From Pleomorphomonas carboxyditropha (GTDB taxonomy: Bacteria; Pseudomonadota; Alphaproteobacteria; Rhizobiales; Pleomorphomonadaceae): DNA of 64,000 nucleotides. The DNA is taken from assembly GCF_002770725.1 (NCBI RefSeq), contig NZ_NQVN01000001.1, positions 310,001-374,000 on the forward strand, in the 5' to 3' direction. The translations under genes were made by a program, and so were the position numbers. Positions 62,075 to 64,000 of this stretch are shown here, one piece after another (the first letter of the stretch is position 1; each line of letters begins with the position of its first letter). Below the pieces are notes generated by a model. That model had not been told where the DNA came from. It saw only the letters and a program-made list of their open reading frames with translations, and did not search any database.

Positions 62075-64000
62075 ATGCCCGCCGCATTGCCATCGGAACC
62101 CGCCGGAACGTCTTCCGCCCAGCCCGGGCGTCTCGCCCGGCTGAAGCCGATCCTCATCGCGGTGGTCGCGGTCCTCATCGTCGGCCTGTCGGTGCTGGCG
62201 CTGTCGCGCCTTCTGTCGAATGTCGTCTACGACGACCTGCTCTCGGCGATCGAGGATACGCCCTGGTCGCGGATCGGCCTTGCCCTGCTGTTCACCGCCG
62301 GCAGTTTCCTGGCGCTTTCCATCTATGACGTCCACGCGCTGCATTTCGCCGGGGCGCGGCTGCCCTACCGGCTGGTGGCGCTGGCGAGCTTCTGCGCCTA
62401 TGCCGTCGGCAACATCGCCGGCTTCGGCCCGCTGACCGGCGGCTCCGTCCGCTATCGCTTCTATTCGCCCTTCGGCCTGGAGCCGGAGGCGATCGCCAAG
62501 GTGGTCGCCTACGTCGCCGCCGCCTTCGGCTTCGGCCTCGCCTTCGTGGCCGGCCTGGGGCTGACCATTTCCGGGCCGGACCTCGCCGCGCTGATCGGCA
62601 TGAGCGGCGCCGCGGTGCGCGGCATCGGCCTCCTGATGCTGGCGGGCGTCGCGGCGGTGCTGCTGTTTTCCGCCGCGCGGCGCGGTTCGGTGACGGTGTT
62701 CGGCCGGGCCGTCGCGTTGCCCAACCTGCGCGATATCGTCTCGCAGCTCGTCGCCACCTCGGTGGACGTCGCCTGCGCCGCCGCCGTGCTCTACGTGCTG
62801 CTGCCGGACGGCGACGTCTCCTTCCCGACGGTGCTGGCCGTATTCTCGGTGGCGATCGGCGCCGGCGTGCTCAGCCACCTGCCGGGCGGCGTCGGCATCT
62901 TCGAGACCATCGTCGTCGGCGCGCTCGGCACGCGCCTGCCGATCGACGGCGTCATCTCGGCCCTGCTGCTCTATCGCATCGTCTACTACGTGGCGCCGCT
63001 CGTCGTCGCGGTCGCCGCCATGATCGTCAGCGAGGCGCGGCGGGCGACGATGGCCAGCCCGGCGCTCACCGCGGCGGTGTCCGGCATCGCGCCGATCATG
63101 CTCGGCACGCTCGCCATCGTGCTCGGCGCCATGCTGGTGTTCTCCGGCGTGACGCCGCCGGCCGACGCTCGCCTCGACCTGATGGACGCCTTCATTCCGC
63201 TGCCGCTGGTCGAGGGGGCGCATTTCGTCGGCTCGGTGATCGGCATCTTCATGATCGTCGCCGGCCGCGGCCTGGTCCACCGGCTCGACGGCGCCTGGTG
63301 GCTGGCGCTGGTGCTGACGGCGCTGTCCATTCCGCTCGCCCTCTTGAAGGCGCTGGCGATCGGCGAGGCGGTGCTGTTCGCGCTGCTGATCGTCGGGTTG
63401 GTGTCCAGCCGGCATCTCTACACGCGGCCGGCCTCGCTGCTGCACGACCGGCTGAGCCCGGCCTGGTGGCTGTGCATCGCCTCGATCCTGGCGCTGGCCG
63501 CCGGCATCCTGTTCTTCGTCTACAAGGAAGTGCCCTACAGCCACGATCTCTGGTGGCAGTTCGAGATGTCGGCCGCCGCGCCGCGCTCGCTGCGCGCCGC
63601 CGTCGGCATCGGGCTCGCCACCGCCGCCGTGGCCGCCTGGCTGCTGATCCGGCCGCCGTCCGGCCGCATCGAGCCGCCCAGCGCCGACGATCTCTCCCGC
63701 GCCGTGGCCATCGTCGCCGGCACCGGCCATGCCGCGGCCAATCTCGTGCGGATGGGCGACAAGAACCTGATGTTCTCCGACGACGGCGCCGCCTTCCTGA
63801 TGTACGCCAAACGCGGCCGCTCCTGGATCTCGCTCGGCGATCCGGTCGGCGCCGAGGCGGGCCGGCGCGAGCTCGTCTGGCGGTTCATCGAGACGGCCCG
63901 CGCGCATGGCGGCCGCGCCGTATTCTACCAGGTGCCGGCCGACAGCCTGGCGCTCTACGCCGATGCCGGACTGTCCGCCTTCAAGCTCGGCGAGGAGGCG
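62075..64000 (+). CDS. mprF: Phosphatidylglycerol lysyltransferase MprF, 5' part (cut by window end)
   Basis: 642 codons from ATG 62075 remain open to the last base. Multi-helix flippase region: FCAYAVGNIAGFGPLTGGSVRYRFYSPFGL and FSVAIGAGVLSHLPGGVGIFETIVVGALG. The cytoplasmic aminoacyl-transferase domain starts (SADDLSRAVAIVAGTGHAAANLVRMGDKNLMFSDDG; WISLGDPVGAE). Adds lysine or alanine from tRNA to phosphatidylglycerol and flips it, lowering membrane charge. The 3' end lies outside. A 920-codon antisense frame over it is a shadow. Confidence 0.93.
   Translation, partial: MPAALPSEPAGTSSAQPGRLARLKPILIAVVAVLIVGLSVLALSRLLSNVVYDDLLSAIEDTPWSRIGLALLFTAGSFLALSIYDVHALHFAGARLPYRLVALASFCAYAVGNIAGFGPLTGGSVRYRFYSPFGLEPEAIAKVVAYVAAAFGFGLAFVAGLGLTISGPDLAALIGMSGAAVRGIGLLMLAGVAAVLLFSAARRGSVTVFGRAVALPNLRDIVSQLVATSVDVACAAAVLYVLLPDGDVSFPTVLAVFSVAIGAGVLSHLPGGVGIFETIVVGALGTRLPIDGVISALLLYRIVYYVAPLVVAVAAMIVSEARRATMASPALTAAVSGIAPIMLGTLAIVLGAMLVFSGVTPPADARLDLMDAFIPLPLVEGAHFVGSVIGIFMIVAGRGLVHRLDGAWWLALVLTALSIPLALLKALAIGEAVLFALLIVGLVSSRHLYTRPASLLHDRLSPAWWLCIASILALAAGILFFVYKEVPYSHDLWWQFEMSAAAPRSLRAAVGIGLATAAVAAWLLIRPPSGRIEPPSADDLSRAVAIVAGTGHAAANLVRMGDKNLMFSDDGAAFLMYAKRGRSWISLGDPVGAEAGRRELVWRFIETARAHGGRAVFYQVPADSLALYADAGLSAFKLGEEA

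Noticed and set aside
61145..63907. 920-codon minus-strand frame
   Set aside because: Antisense to mprF and overlapping the CinA-type gene; Arg/Gly/Asp/His-rich composition is that of a high-GC shadow frame, and the mprF frame has clear family motifs.

Overview
The window is 64 kb of GC-rich chromosome from an alphaproteobacterium, most likely of the order Rhizobiales/Hyphomicrobiales. The evidence is gene order (recA, then ridA and alaS, with icd 3 kb further on; purC-purS-purQ-purL-bolA-grxD; rlmE beside ppx/gppA), the F1-ATPase zeta-type inhibitor (DUF1476), IalB, an Anbu peptidase and an EcfG-type stress promoter. Assignment to a family (Pleomorphomonadaceae-like) would be a guess. Apart from short repeats it is core chromosome: I see no prophage, transposase, CRISPR array or plasmid gene.

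Layout. 1-900: a gene end and a block of tandem 288-bp non-coding repeats. 0.9-7.6 kb: pseudouridine breakdown (psuK, psuG), then recA, ridA and alaS. 7.8-18.1 kb: a metal-type PadR regulator and small enzymes, icd, a methionine aminopeptidase, an FMN reductase, an Lrp-LysE exporter pair, a LysR/aldo-keto reductase pair and trmJ. 18.3-22 kb: murI, rpsD with a structured leader, a serine hydrolase. 22-31 kb: the purine cluster (grxD, bolA, purL, purQ, a 39-residue membrane peptide, purS, purC and, further on, purB), with the ATPase inhibitor and an HpcH/HpaI aldolase. 32-38.8 kb: a complete branched-chain amino-acid ABC transporter (livHMGF), a small partner membrane protein and two binding proteins. 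39-42.8 kb: ppx/gppA, rlmE, recX, recO. 43-48 kb: a secreted phosphoesterase, a degenerate acyl-CoA-synthetase-like protein and a Tat-exported oligopeptide-binding protein. 48-54 kb: ialB, the divergent katA/oxyR pair, a di-haem peroxidase, ndk and a CheY-like protein. 54-64 kb: nadE, a membrane protein, Anbu, an iron-type alcohol dehydrogenase, a KGG stress protein, a split tRNA-Leu gene, rlpA, gpt, a CinA-type protein and the start of mprF.

How the genes work together. Most of purine synthesis is on the minus strand in two transcription units separated by a clear terminator. The liv genes overlap or nearly touch and form one operon, with its main binding protein behind. Oxidative defence is grouped (katA, oxyR, peroxidase), and an OxyR half-site pair covers the oxyR start codon. 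recA, recX and recO are all present, but recX sits 37 kb from recA.

Most notable: a tRNA-Leu(UAA) gene interrupted by a 216-nt group I intron between U34 and A35 (59508-59808); a Fur/Mur-like box and a 30-bp perfect palindrome bracketing about 230 nt with no gene, a candidate metal-regulated small RNA (57161-57440); a 46-bp perfect inverted repeat (44146-44301); and a family of small hairpin repeats, one copy of which encodes the last 17 residues of catalase.
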